Assembly: GCA_009917695.1 (NCBI GenBank)
Contig: JAACJG010000021.1
Location: 1 to 57,326 of the forward strand
Direction: 5' to 3'
DNA from: Candidatus Rifleibacterium amylolyticum
Lineage (GTDB): Bacteria > Muiribacteriota > Ozemobacteria > Ozemobacterales > Ozemobacteraceae
Length of the DNA stretch: 57,326 nt
Of this stretch, positions 18,610 through 27,001 are shown one piece after another. Each line of letters begins with the position of its first letter. The first letter of the stretch is position 1. The position numbers and the translations under genes are program-made. The notes under the pieces are model-generated. The model saw nothing but the letters and a program-made list of their open reading frames with translations. It searched no databases and had not been told where the DNA came from.

Positions 18610-19713
18610 TTACACCGGGTCGTAGAGTTCGTGATAAAGCTCGCGGCCAAGAACCTTGAGAATTACGGTAAGTGGCACCGCCACCAGCATACCGGGAATA
18701 CCAGCGATATTGGCGGCAATTGCAAGAGCCAGCATCACTACAAGCGGGTGCAGGCCTGCGTTTTCGCCAACAACATTAGGCTGCAGATACCAGCCGTCGA
18801 TGGTCTGAATGATAGCGATAGCAATGGCAGCCTTGATCATTGCCGCTACCAGTGCGGCCGAAAAGCCGAATTGCGCAATTGCGATCAATACTGCGAAAAT
18901 TATGGTAAACAGGCCACCGAGATAGGGTATGAAATTGGCGATACCTGCCAGCAGGCCGAGAAACAAGGAAAAATTCAAACCAGAAAGCCAGATGCCAATA
19001 ACCATAAGCAGCGCAAAGATTGAATTGGCAAGAAGTTGCCCGCGCAGCAAAGAACTGAGTTGAACATCGATCTTGCCGATTATCGCCAGCACACGGTCAC
19101 GATAGTCAGGCGGCAACAGCATTTTAAAGCTGGCAAAAATCTCGTCGATATCGAGCAATATGTAAAAGACCAGTATCGGAATAAGAATAATGTTCAAGAT
19201 TCCGGTAAAGGCGCCACCAAAAAAGCTCAATGCATTTTTGAACAGAGCGACAGCGGCATCGCGCGCCATGATTACGCCCTGTGCAGCAAATTCGCGCAGA
19301 CGGTCGCTTTGCACGAATTCATCGACGTAGGATTTGAGATATGGAATGCCTTCGAGTTTATGGTAAAGGTCGAGACCAAGGCCTTTATAATTGTCGGCCA
19401 GTTTTTTGACATCGAGATTTGCCAGTTTGGCAACGAGATCGCCAGCTTCAGAAAGCATCGAAACGCCGAACGGAACAACAAAAATAGTGAATATCAGCAG
19501 ACAGATCAGAAAAACAGTGAGAACTGCCCAGGGTCTGGGTATTTTGCGGGCCACCAGAGCCCTGACCGCGGGGTTGATGACGTAGGCGACAACCAGCGAA
19601 ATCAGAAAAGGCGCGATGACGCTCGAAAGATAATATGCGCACACCGCTGCGACTATAAAGCAAAATGCGATAAGAAAATTTTTAGCTGCCGGAGATAGAC
19701 TTTTGATAGACAT
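18610..19713 (-). CDS. AI-2E family (PerM/YhhT-like) membrane transporter
   Basis: This 367-residue protein has about eight membrane helices in the AI-2E/UPF0118 arrangement. A first block has two helices with VVAYVINPAVRALVARKIPRP. A long amphipathic middle region follows (about 95-150). The conserved late block contains LAGIANFIPYLGGL and ends in VVGENAGLHPLVVMLALA, both family signatures. Members move small solutes or ions, and the name from autoinducer-2 export does not hold generally. It lies between the ABC genes and the HTH gene in one tightly packed operon. Confidence 0.9.
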   Translation of the reverse strand: MSIKSLSPAAKNFLIAFCFIVAAVCAYYLSSVIAPFLISLVVAYVINPAVRALVARKIPRPWAVLTVFLICLLIFTIFVVPFGVSMLSEAGDLVAKLANLDVKKLADNYKGLGLDLYHKLEGIPYLKSYVDEFVQSDRLREFAAQGVIMARDAAVALFKNALSFFGGAFTGILNIILIPILVFYILLDIDEIFASFKMLLPPDYRDRVLAIIGKIDVQLSSLLRGQLLANSIFALLMVIGIWLSGLNFSLFLGLLAGIANFIPYLGGLFTIIFAVLIAIAQFGFSAALVAAMIKAAIAIAIIQTIDGWYLQPNVVGENAGLHPLVVMLALAIAANIAGIPGMLVAVPLTVILKVLGRELYHELYDPV

Positions 19714-20645
19714 CAGACAATTTTCCTCATGTTAATGCCTTCGCCATAAAGCTTAAGAATAAGTTCAATTTCAGATTTACTCATGTTGAGCGTTCGTGCA
19801 ATCTGAGGCAGAGTGACTCCATTCTCATACAGAGCCAGCACCTCGTTTACCTGGAAACCAGCAGCAGACCTTGCGGGAACTTTTTCGACCGCAAGATCTG
19901 TCTTTTTTGGCATAGCCGGAAGTCGCGCACCATCGTCTATTGGTGCACTTCTGAGTTCTTTGACGTTTTTCGGCAAAGCAACCTGCGCAATTTCGCCAAC
20001 TCTTGCGCCATCGACAAAATTTTCGCGCACCGGCGGCCGCATCGGCACCACGCGGTCACGCTCGGCAAAAGCTGCCGTTGTCTGAGTTTCTACTCTGGCC
20101 GTTTCCTTCTTCGCCGGCAGGGTTTCTTGTCCAAGTAAGCGCAACTGCCTGGCCACTTCTAACCGCACCAGATCGACCAGTTCGCCACGTTCAAAGACTG
20201 TCTGGTTATCTTCGAGCTCACCAATACGTCCAGAGAGATCGGTAATTCTTGCCAGCAGGCTGTCGAGAGAACTCTGCATTTCCTTTTGCGCTTTTCGCTC
20301 AGCGCCGGCTTCGATGTTGGTGACCGCCGAAGCTCCGTTAATATTACGCATGCGCAACGAGGCTGAGGTTTCATCCATTTCTTTGAGGAGATCGTTGACA
20401 TAGATGCATTTTCGGTCGGCAATGGTCATCAGCTCTTTGATTTCTTCGGTTCTGGTTTCAAGAACCTTCATGTTATGTGCCGACACCATCTCCATGTCTT
20501 CCATCAGGTTTTTGAATGACAATTCAAGCGCGCGCATCTCTTCCTGCATCTGATAGAAGCGACGCTGCCCCAGTTTCCGGCCGATCAGGAACGCAACCAG
20601 AATAAGAAAAACCAGACATACACCTATCTGAACTATTGTCCACAT
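19713..20645 (-). CDS. membrane-anchored coiled-coil protein with C-terminal HTH (DUF2802/SwrB-like)
   Basis: This 310-residue protein has an N-terminal membrane helix (about 4-24), a coiled coil (about 32-165) and a disordered Pro/Val/Arg middle. A C-terminal helix-turn-helix runs through VLALYENGVTLPQIARTLNM and the following SKSEIELIL, which resembles the tail of DUF2802/SwrB-type proteins near motility operons. ATG at 20645 is chosen over GTG at 20666 because GGGGTGA lies just upstream. It overlaps the AI-2E gene by one base. The role is unknown, and the tail may bind a protein rather than DNA. Confidence 0.75.
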   Translation of the reverse strand: MWTIVQIGVCLVFLILVAFLIGRKLGQRRFYQMQEEMRALELSFKNLMEDMEMVSAHNMKVLETRTEEIKELMTIADRKCIYVNDLLKEMDETSASLRMRNINGASAVTNIEAGAERKAQKEMQSSLDSLLARITDLSGRIGELEDNQTVFERGELVDLVRLEVARQLRLLGQETLPAKKETARVETQTTAAFAERDRVVPMRPPVRENFVDGARVGEIAQVALPKNVKELRSAPIDDGARLPAMPKKTDLAVEKVPARSAAGFQVNEVLALYENGVTLPQIARTLNMSKSEIELILKLYGEGINMRKIV

Positions 20646-20736
20646 CAGTGGTTCACCCCGGGTCACCTAATCAGTATTTCAAGGTCTGTAAGCCCGTTGG
20701 ATACGAACTGTTAAGTCTATCCGAACAAACTTGTGA

Positions 20737-21774
20737 ATGAAACGAACACATGGTACCATGCCTGCTATGCTAAAATCCAAGAAATTCTGGGGAATAATTC
20801 TAAGTTTTTTCTTTCTCTGGCTTGCCCTGCAGAAAGTCGACTGGAAGCACGTTCCCGCGATACTGAGCAGTCTTAAACTTGAATATATCTTTGTCATATT
20901 GATCAGCTATACGTTAGAGCATCTAATCCGAGCTGTCAGATGGCAGCAGATTTTGTTCGAGCGAAAGTTTCCGTTCAAAACCGCTTATTTCGGCGTAGTT
21001 ATTGGTTACTTCTTCAACAACGTTCTGCCAGCAAGGGCTGGCGAATTTTTTCGCGCCTATTACCTCAAGAAGAACAAAGTCAGTGGTGGCAGCGAAGCCT
21101 TTGGTTCAGTAGTGTTTGAGCGCTTTCTCGATGGTGTGGTCATCGTAACTCTGTTGGTGTTCTCGCTGCAGAACTTCAAAACGACACCATTGATAGAAAA
21201 TGCAAGTGTCAGCGCAATTGTTTTTTACTGCCTGGTGCTGGCGGGCATAATGCTTCTCCAGTTTAAACGGACTCTGTTCGTAAAGATTTCGTCTGCTGTT
21301 TTCAACCTGCTGCCAGAAAAATTCGCCACCAGACTTAACTCTTCGCGTGACTCATTTATCGACGGGCTCAGACTGATTGGACAACCGGTCGTTTTTATCA
21401 AAGCCCTGGGAACTTCTTTTATCGCCTGGGGAATCTCTATCTTCACCCTGTGGCTTTCGCTGAAGATGTTCTCTATCGATTTCGGATTCACGCAGACAGC
21501 ACTGCTCATTTCGGTGCTGGCTATCGGTTCGATGATTCCTTCGAGTCCCGGTATGATCGGCATTTATCAATTCTGTTGCGTCATCACACTCAACGGGATT
21601 TTCGGTCTGTCAAACGAAATAGCCGCAACTTTTGGTCTGGTGTGTCATTTTATTTCTTACGTGTATGTGCTGATACTCGGCTTTATCATGCTTACGCATG
21701 AGGGCATGCGTGTCGAAGAAGTCAGCGCCGCTGAAAATAAGGATATCGAAAACATTCAATCTGCAATTTCCTAA
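20737..21774 (+). CDS. flippase-like / lysylphosphatidylglycerol synthase-type membrane protein (UPF0104)
   Basis: This 345-residue protein has eight or more membrane helices. It shows the family hallmarks VVIGYFFNNVLPARAGEFFRAYYL (about residues 83-106) and SVVFERFLDGVVIV. Near the C-terminus, MIPSSPGMIGIYQFCC is the equivalent of the 'P-P-G-G-G--E' loop. Relatives are the transmembrane half of MprF and AglD-like proteins that move or modify lipids. There is no soluble synthetase domain. Start codons at 20737, 20758 and 20767 are all possible, and none has a clear ribosome site. Confidence 0.88.
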   Translation: MKRTHGTMPAMLKSKKFWGIILSFFFLWLALQKVDWKHVPAILSSLKLEYIFVILISYTLEHLIRAVRWQQILFERKFPFKTAYFGVVIGYFFNNVLPARAGEFFRAYYLKKNKVSGGSEAFGSVVFERFLDGVVIVTLLVFSLQNFKTTPLIENASVSAIVFYCLVLAGIMLLQFKRTLFVKISSAVFNLLPEKFATRLNSSRDSFIDGLRLIGQPVVFIKALGTSFIAWGISIFTLWLSLKMFSIDFGFTQTALLISVLAIGSMIPSSPGMIGIYQFCCVITLNGIFGLSNEIAATFGLVCHFISYVYVLILGFIMLTHEGMRVEEVSAAENKDIENIQSAIS

Positions 21775-21825
21775 ACCTTGCTGTAAATACTGCCGATAAT
21801 TTATCAAGCAGTACAGGAGGTTGGC

Positions 21826-22368
21826 ATGAAATCTCAGATAAATAAAAGCAAGTCCAAAGCCCAGTTCGGTCTATTCCTGTTCTTTCTGGCTGGTCTTTTT
21901 GCGCTCCAGATCGCCTTTGCCTTTACCATTCACGGTGATATCGGACCGCATACCAGTATTGTGCCGGGCATAGAAAAACCGGCTTCACCAGTTCTGGTGG
22001 GCAGAATCGACAGTCTGATCAGCAACGCCCGGCTGACCACGCCCGTTAAAGTTGCTCCAGAAGGAGCTTTTGCTCCAGCTACCCGCGACTTTACCGACAG
22101 CAGCTTTGAGCTGGCACGCATTGACACAGAAGATTCAAGCGCAGATCGCAGCTCAACCGTTCACACGACTGATTCTGAACGCTTTGTTGAATACCAGGTG
22201 CAGTCTGGCGACACTCTTGAAAAAATTGCCCGCAAGCTTTTTGGCAATTCTCAGATGGTGCAGTCACTGGTCAGAATCAACCGCATCACTGACGAGCGCG
22301 GTCTGCAGACCGGCAGCTCAATCAAAGTTCCCCGCAGCGGTCTGTTGCAGACTGTAAAAGTCAACTGA
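21826..22368 (+). CDS. LysM-domain envelope protein
   Basis: This 180-residue protein has an N-terminal membrane anchor or uncleaved signal (about 13-34), a variable Ser/Thr/Asp-rich middle, and one LysM domain at about 122-172 (VEYQVQSGDTLEKIARKLFG ... GSSIKVP). LysM binds peptidoglycan. The ribosome site CAGGAGG precedes the ATG by 8 bases. A penicillin-binding protein gene begins 16 bases downstream, which supports a shared role at the cell wall. Confidence 0.9.
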   Translation: MKSQINKSKSKAQFGLFLFFLAGLFALQIAFAFTIHGDIGPHTSIVPGIEKPASPVLVGRIDSLISNARLTTPVKVAPEGAFAPATRDFTDSSFELARIDTEDSSADRSSTVHTTDSERFVEYQVQSGDTLEKIARKLFGNSQMVQSLVRINRITDERGLQTGSSIKVPRSGLLQTVKVN

Positions 22369-22384
22369 TAACAGGTTTCTTTTC

Positions 22385-23959
22385 ATGGTTTCAAGCTATT
22401 TCAAGCCACTCAACATTATCTGCGTAGTCTGTTACATCGCCTTCATGGGACTGGCGCTGGACTCACGCATGGTTGACGCACTTGTACTATACGTTGCAGA
22501 AGAACACGGCAAACCTGTATATATTACCGGCAAAATCGAGACTGCCGCGTTACCTGGCACATCAGAACAGAAAAAACCCCTGGTAGCGATTCAATACCGC
22601 ACCAGAAGCGTTAAGACAGCAGACACCAATGCTGCAGACAGCAAAGAAGTACTGCCAGCCTCGACAAAGGAAATGGCGCCGGCAAAGGCTCAACCGACTG
22701 AAGGACAGGCACCAGCAGCAGATGTCATAGCGATGACACCGGCGGCGGCAACGATTCCAGCTCTGGCTGGCAAAAAGACAACAAGCAGATCAGAAACTGC
22801 GAACGAAGCAACAGCCAGTCGTCCAGAAGCAGATTATCAACCGCCTGATTCAAACGAAAACTCCCCCTCTGCTCTCGCATATATCGAAGCAATCAGCAAA
22901 AACAAATGGGAATACGCATCACTGCTTGACCGTTACATTGTCAAATATGATGACCAGACCTATATCGTTCTGACGATCAGACCTTCGCTGCAAAAGATGC
23001 TCGAAGACGTGTTCAAAAAGTATTCAACCCGCATTGGCGCAGGCATCATTCAGGATCCTTCTACCGGCGAAATTCTCGCCATGACCTCAAGCCATCGCAG
23101 TCAGACTCTCAACATTCTCTCCAAAGAATACAAGACCGAAAACTGGGCACTGCGCCCGACTTTTCCGGTTGCCTCCATTTTCAAGATCATCACGGCCTCA
23201 GCCGGCATCGATAGTGGCAAAACCACAGCCAAGAGCAGTTTTCTGGCCTGGGGCAGAACCTATATGACTGTCTGGAAAGCTTTTGCTAACTCTCATAACG
23301 GCGTTTACGGCCGCATCGCCCGCAAGGCCGGACGCAGTGTTGTCGAAAAATATGCCGAAGCTTTCGGTTTCAACAAGCCATTCTTTTTTGATCTGCCGGT
23401 AGATAAATCGCTTGCCAGTCTGCCATCCAATCCGACCAAGTTCGGGCAGGCAGCAGCCGGACTCAATCGCGACTTTCTTGTCAGCCCGATTCATGTTGCC
23501 CAGATCATTTCTACAGTTCTCAACCGTGGTCGCACCATGAAACCCTATCTCGTTGATTATGTCGTGCGTAAAAACGAGATAATCTTCAGAAGAAAACCTT
23601 TTCAGCTGGCACAGCCAATCAAGGTCGATACAGCCAAAGACCTCTATAAGATGATGTATGCAACAACTGCTGTAGGAACCGGCAAACGAGGCTTCGGCGG
23701 CTACAGCCGATGTCCCAACCTGTCAAAAATATGCGGCGGCAAGACCGGGACTCTCACCGGCGCTTCTCCCAACTATCTTTACACCTGGTTTGGCGGCTTC
23801 ACCAAAGCCACCGGGCGCGATCTCTGCATAGTGACACTCGTCGGTCAGAAAAACCATTCAGGCACTAAAGCCTCATCAATCGCCGGTCAGATTGCCTATG
23901 AACTCTATATGAAGCGACACGAAAAGAAAGCGCCGGCACAGGTCGCCAAAAAGAACTGA
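22385..23959 (+). CDS. penicillin-binding protein, transpeptidase domain
   Basis: This 524-residue protein has an N-terminal membrane helix (about 8-26), a long low-complexity Ala/Thr/Pro linker (about 55-165) and a transpeptidase domain. The active-site motifs are S264-x-x-K267 (PVASIFKI), S303-H-N305 and K453-T-G (GGKTGTLTG). There is no transglycosylase domain and no recognisable class B dimerisation domain, so it is a short, divergent class B-like enzyme that cross-links peptidoglycan. It probably forms an operon with the LysM gene. A palindromic terminator follows. Confidence 0.9.
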   Translation: MVSSYFKPLNIICVVCYIAFMGLALDSRMVDALVLYVAEEHGKPVYITGKIETAALPGTSEQKKPLVAIQYRTRSVKTADTNAADSKEVLPASTKEMAPAKAQPTEGQAPAADVIAMTPAAATIPALAGKKTTSRSETANEATASRPEADYQPPDSNENSPSALAYIEAISKNKWEYASLLDRYIVKYDDQTYIVLTIRPSLQKMLEDVFKKYSTRIGAGIIQDPSTGEILAMTSSHRSQTLNILSKEYKTENWALRPTFPVASIFKIITASAGIDSGKTTAKSSFLAWGRTYMTVWKAFANSHNGVYGRIARKAGRSVVEKYAEAFGFNKPFFFDLPVDKSLASLPSNPTKFGQAAAGLNRDFLVSPIHVAQIISTVLNRGRTMKPYLVDYVVRKNEIIFRRKPFQLAQPIKVDTAKDLYKMMYATTAVGTGKRGFGGYSRCPNLSKICGGKTGTLTGASPNYLYTWFGGFTKATGRDLCIVTLVGQKNHSGTKASSIAGQIAYELYMKRHEKKAPAQVAKKN

Positions 23960-23974
23960 ACCAAATTATTTCAG

Positions 23975-24006
23975 CATAAAAAAAACCGGCCATGGCCGGT
24001 TTTTTT
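23975..24006. terminator. bidirectional terminator between convergent genes
   Basis: ACCGGCCATGGCCGGT is a perfect 16-base palindrome with an A-run before it and a T-run after it. It serves the PBP gene (plus) and the Clp-like gene (minus). Confidence 0.9.
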
Positions 24007-24023
24007 ATTAGCGATAAATCGCT

Positions 24024-25466
24024 TTATTCTTCTTCTTCCTGAATCGGCGGGTCGTCGAATTTGGGCAGAATCGGTGGTTCTTTGGAGGGTTCGGGTTCTT
24101 TAACCTCGAACTTGCCAATCACCTTGAATACCGCGCAATCTTCGCCATCATCGTCTTTGCCGCATTCAGCCGAAATATCATCACCTTTGCTGAAAGAGCC
24201 GGTGAGAATCGATTCAGCCAGCGGATTTTCGATGTAGCGATGAATGGTGCGGCGCAACGGGCGGGCTCCGTATTTGAGATCGGTTCCTTTGTCAACCAGA
24301 AAGGTTTCCATCTCTTCGGTGAAACCCAGGCGCATATTCAAGCCAGAAACGCGGTCGGTTACTTCCTGGAGCAGAATCTTCAGAATCTGGCGGTTGTCGT
24401 TCTTGTCGAGCGCTCTGAAGACGATGATATCATCGATACGGTTGAGAAATTCGGGTGGGAACTTCTTTTCGAGGCTCTTGCGCGTAATTTTGGATTTCTT
24501 CTCATGCGAAAGATCATCGAGTTTTTCAGTCGTCTTGTTGGCCGAATCTTCGACTCTGAAGCCAGGTCGGCTTTCTTCGCTGGTGATATCAGAGACACCG
24601 ATATTGGTTGTCAGAATTATGACACATTCACGAAAGCTGACAGTTTCGCCCTTGCTGTCGGTGAGAATGCCTTCGTCGAGAAGCTGCAGGAGCAAATTGT
24701 GCACCTTTTCGTGCGCCTTTTCGATTTCGTCAAACACAACAACGCCATTCGGCTTGTTCTTAACTGATTCGGTCAGATAACCGCCTTCATTATGGCCGAT
24801 GTATCCTGGAGGCGCACCAATAAGCTTGGCATATTCATGGCTCATGGCAAATTCTGAGCAGTCGATGCGCACGAGATCGTTTTCGCTGCCAGTCATGAAT
24901 TCGCACAAAGCTTTGGCGAGCTCGGTTTTACCAACACCGGTCTGCCCGACAAAAACAAAGCTGCCAACCGGGCGTTTCGGGTTCTTGAGACCGACGCGCG
25001 CTTTTCTTATGGCCTGAGCAACTGCGGTTACCGCTTCATCCTGACCGATAATACGTTTGCGCAGGTGCTTCTCGATTTCCATATAGCGCTGCTGCGCCGA
25101 TTTGGCTTCGTCAGATTCGGCACCAAGCATGGTGATAGCACCGCTTTTGGCAGTCTGCTCATCGACCTGGATGGTTACTTCCTTGATATCGAGAGACGGA
25201 TTAACCTTGATACAAAGGTTAAAAAGCTCCTGCTCGATGATTTCACCGAGGAGCGGGTATTCATTGTTTCCGAAAACCAGGGGAGCGATCTCATCGAGAT
25301 AATTTACCACTGAAGCGTTTATAATAAGCCGCTTGTATGACTTTTTGTCGGTTATCTTGATGTTTTTGAAAAGCTGCTGCTTCTGCTCCGGAGTGAATGA
25401 TCTAATTGCAACAAAGCGGTCTAAAGATTCACAGAACTTCATCTTGATTCCGGGCGTGGAATCCAT
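24024..25466 (-). CDS. single-AAA+ ClpB/ClpC-like ATPase
   Basis: This 480-residue protein resembles only the second half of ClpA/B/C proteins. A distinct N-terminal region (about 1-145) is followed by one AAA+ module. That module has Walker A GQTGVGKTE (about 178-186), the pore-type segment APPGYIGHNEGG, Walker B VVVFDEIEKAH and sensor TTNIG. It also has the ClpB-type C-terminal subdomain (LKYGARPLRRTIHRYIENPL). The first AAA module and the Clp_N repeats are absent, and about 35 charged residues are inserted before the arginine finger region. The tail is Pro/Glu-rich. The start at 25466 is set by AGGAGGG. It likely remodels proteins; partnership with ClpP is uncertain. Confidence 0.88.
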   Translation of the reverse strand: MDSTPGIKMKFCESLDRFVAIRSFTPEQKQQLFKNIKITDKKSYKRLIINASVVNYLDEIAPLVFGNNEYPLLGEIIEQELFNLCIKVNPSLDIKEVTIQVDEQTAKSGAITMLGAESDEAKSAQQRYMEIEKHLRKRIIGQDEAVTAVAQAIRKARVGLKNPKRPVGSFVFVGQTGVGKTELAKALCEFMTGSENDLVRIDCSEFAMSHEYAKLIGAPPGYIGHNEGGYLTESVKNKPNGVVVFDEIEKAHEKVHNLLLQLLDEGILTDSKGETVSFRECVIILTTNIGVSDITSEESRPGFRVEDSANKTTEKLDDLSHEKKSKITRKSLEKKFPPEFLNRIDDIIVFRALDKNDNRQILKILLQEVTDRVSGLNMRLGFTEEMETFLVDKGTDLKYGARPLRRTIHRYIENPLAESILTGSFSKGDDISAECGKDDDGEDCAVFKVIGKFEVKEPEPSKEPPILPKFDDPPIQEEEE

Positions 25467-25470
25467 GAGA

Positions 25471-25484
25471 ACCCTCCTGAGGGT
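25471..25484 (-). promoter_or_regulatory. hairpin that overlaps the ribosome site of the Clp-like gene
   Basis: On the minus strand ACCCTCAGGAGGGT can fold so that ACCCT pairs with AGGGT and the AGGAGGG ribosome site is buried. A hairpin of this kind next to a chaperone-type ATPase could act as a simple RNA thermometer. The stem is only five pairs long, so chance is not excluded. Confidence 0.3.
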
Positions 25485-25495
25485 ACGTTTTGCCA

Positions 25496-25525
25496 TTGAC
25501 AAGCAAGTGCACAATGGGGTATAGG
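25496..25525 (+). promoter_or_regulatory. possible promoter of the TPR gene
   Basis: A perfect TTGACA and a TATAGG are separated by 18 bases. The expected start of transcription is about 35 bases before the TPR start codon. Confidence 0.5.
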
Positions 25526-25527
25526 GT

Positions 25528-25556
25528 ATTGTATCACCAACCCTTGCGTAAGGCAA
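25528..25556 (-). promoter_or_regulatory. possible promoter of the Clp-like gene
   Basis: On the minus strand TTGCCT and TACAAT are 17 bases apart, and the -10 matches 5 of 6. The leader to the ATG would be about 55 bases and contains the hairpin over the ribosome site. Confidence 0.4.
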
Positions 25557-25566
25557 TACCCGTAAA

Positions 25567-26985
25567 ATGATAATAAAATCGAAACAGGCTGAAGAACACT
25601 TTGACAGAGGAATAAATTATTTCAGAGGCGAGTTTTATTCGTCTGCGCTGAGTGAATTTAACCAGGTCAAAAAAATTGAGCCGGACTATCCGAACATAGA
25701 CTTCATTATTGAAGCGGCAATCAAGCGCAACCGCGAAGTCGCCGGCCAGCTCACCACCTTTATCGAAGAAAATTTTGACACCGAGATACAGGAACTTTCA
25801 GACGAACTGACTGTCGAGAATTCTTCTATGCTCGGCCCCGAAGTCAAAGCTCTGCTGAAACGTGGCAACTACAGCGAAGCGCTGCGCAAGCTCAAGCAGG
25901 CAGAATCAGTGATCCCAGATTCCCGCCCGCTTCTCATGCTGCTTGGCAATACGCAACGCCGACTCGGATTACTAAAAGAAGCCGAAAGAACTCTACAGCA
26001 CGCAGCACATGTCTGTCCTGAAGATCCTGAAGTGCTCAACAACCTCGGGAATGTGCTGCTTGACATGAGTCTTTACAAAGATGCTGAAGATGTTTTCAGA
26101 ACCGCACTGCGACTGGCTCCCGAAAACCCTCGACTGCTCAACAATCTGGGAGCTATGCGCATGCAGACCAACAATCTCGACGATGCCGAGCGGCTTTTTC
26201 GCAAAGTTCTCAAGTTGCAGCCGCAGTGGGAGACAGTACAAAAAAACCTGCAGAACCTCAGACGACGCATCGATGCCCTTGATGCCGACATAGAAAAATT
26301 CAGAGCTGAATTCTTCAAACATCCAGACTACCTCGATATTGGTCTGGCGCTTGGCAAGGCGCTGTTTTTTCGAGGTTACTTTTCAGAAGCGAAGACAACA
26401 CTTAAGGGTGTTCTCAAAAAAAACCCGGGGCTGGTTGCCGCCTGTTTCTACATGGCGACCATACACGAGTTCTGTGACGAAGCTGACAAGGCCATAGAAT
26501 ATTATCATCAGATGGTTCTCAGGACAGGCAAGGACAATACACCTGAGTTCCTGAACTATGAATCTCTGATGAAGCAGGAGTTTTATGAAGAAGCTCTTAA
26601 CGAGCTCAAAAAAATTGCCATTCTTGAGCTCGACATGGCCGCAAGCCGCATAAATCTTGGCATAAGATACTTCGAAGACTGCCAATGGGATGACGCCCTG
26701 CGCCATTTTGAAGCAGCCATCGAGATAAACGACACCTACCCTGACGCTTTTTACTGGGCGGCTCTGGCCTTCATTCAGCTCGAAAATACGGCAAAGGCGA
26801 AAGAGATGCTGGAAAAAGCGCTTGAACTCAACCCGGACTATGCCGACGCGCACTTTCAGCTTGGCATGCTTTTGCGATCGAAAGCCAAAAAGAAAGCTCG
26901 TACACATTTTACTAAAGCGTTATCGTTGAATCTGCGGCCATCTTTTGCTAGAATAGCGCAACAGCTTGTTGACGAACAAAAATAA
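25567..26985 (+). CDS. tetratricopeptide (TPR) repeat protein
   Basis: This 472-residue protein is made almost wholly of TPR helices. Clear repeats begin near residue 15 (FDRGINYFRGEFYSSALSEF), 95, 130-230 (three in tandem with NNLG, LLNNLG and LFRKVLKLQP) and 275-455 (with ALELNPDYADAHFQLGMLL). It has no signal peptide. TPR proteins act as scaffolds; as it sits 16 bases before the PilB-kinase gene, it may be an assembly partner, like PilF-type TPR proteins, though it lacks a lipoprotein signal. A promoter is proposed just upstream. Confidence 0.9.
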   Translation: MIIKSKQAEEHFDRGINYFRGEFYSSALSEFNQVKKIEPDYPNIDFIIEAAIKRNREVAGQLTTFIEENFDTEIQELSDELTVENSSMLGPEVKALLKRGNYSEALRKLKQAESVIPDSRPLLMLLGNTQRRLGLLKEAERTLQHAAHVCPEDPEVLNNLGNVLLDMSLYKDAEDVFRTALRLAPENPRLLNNLGAMRMQTNNLDDAERLFRKVLKLQPQWETVQKNLQNLRRRIDALDADIEKFRAEFFKHPDYLDIGLALGKALFFRGYFSEAKTTLKGVLKKNPGLVAACFYMATIHEFCDEADKAIEYYHQMVLRTGKDNTPEFLNYESLMKQEFYEEALNELKKIAILELDMAASRINLGIRYFEDCQWDDALRHFEAAIEINDTYPDAFYWAALAFIQLENTAKAKEMLEKALELNPDYADAHFQLGMLLRSKAKKKARTHFTKALSLNLRPSFARIAQQLVDEQK

Positions 26986-27001
26986 CTACCAGGACAAATA
27001 G

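Noticed and set aside
18631-19698. Plus-strand frames opposite the AI-2E family gene
   Set aside because: They are rich in Gln, His and Asn as expected for the complement of a hydrophobic membrane protein.
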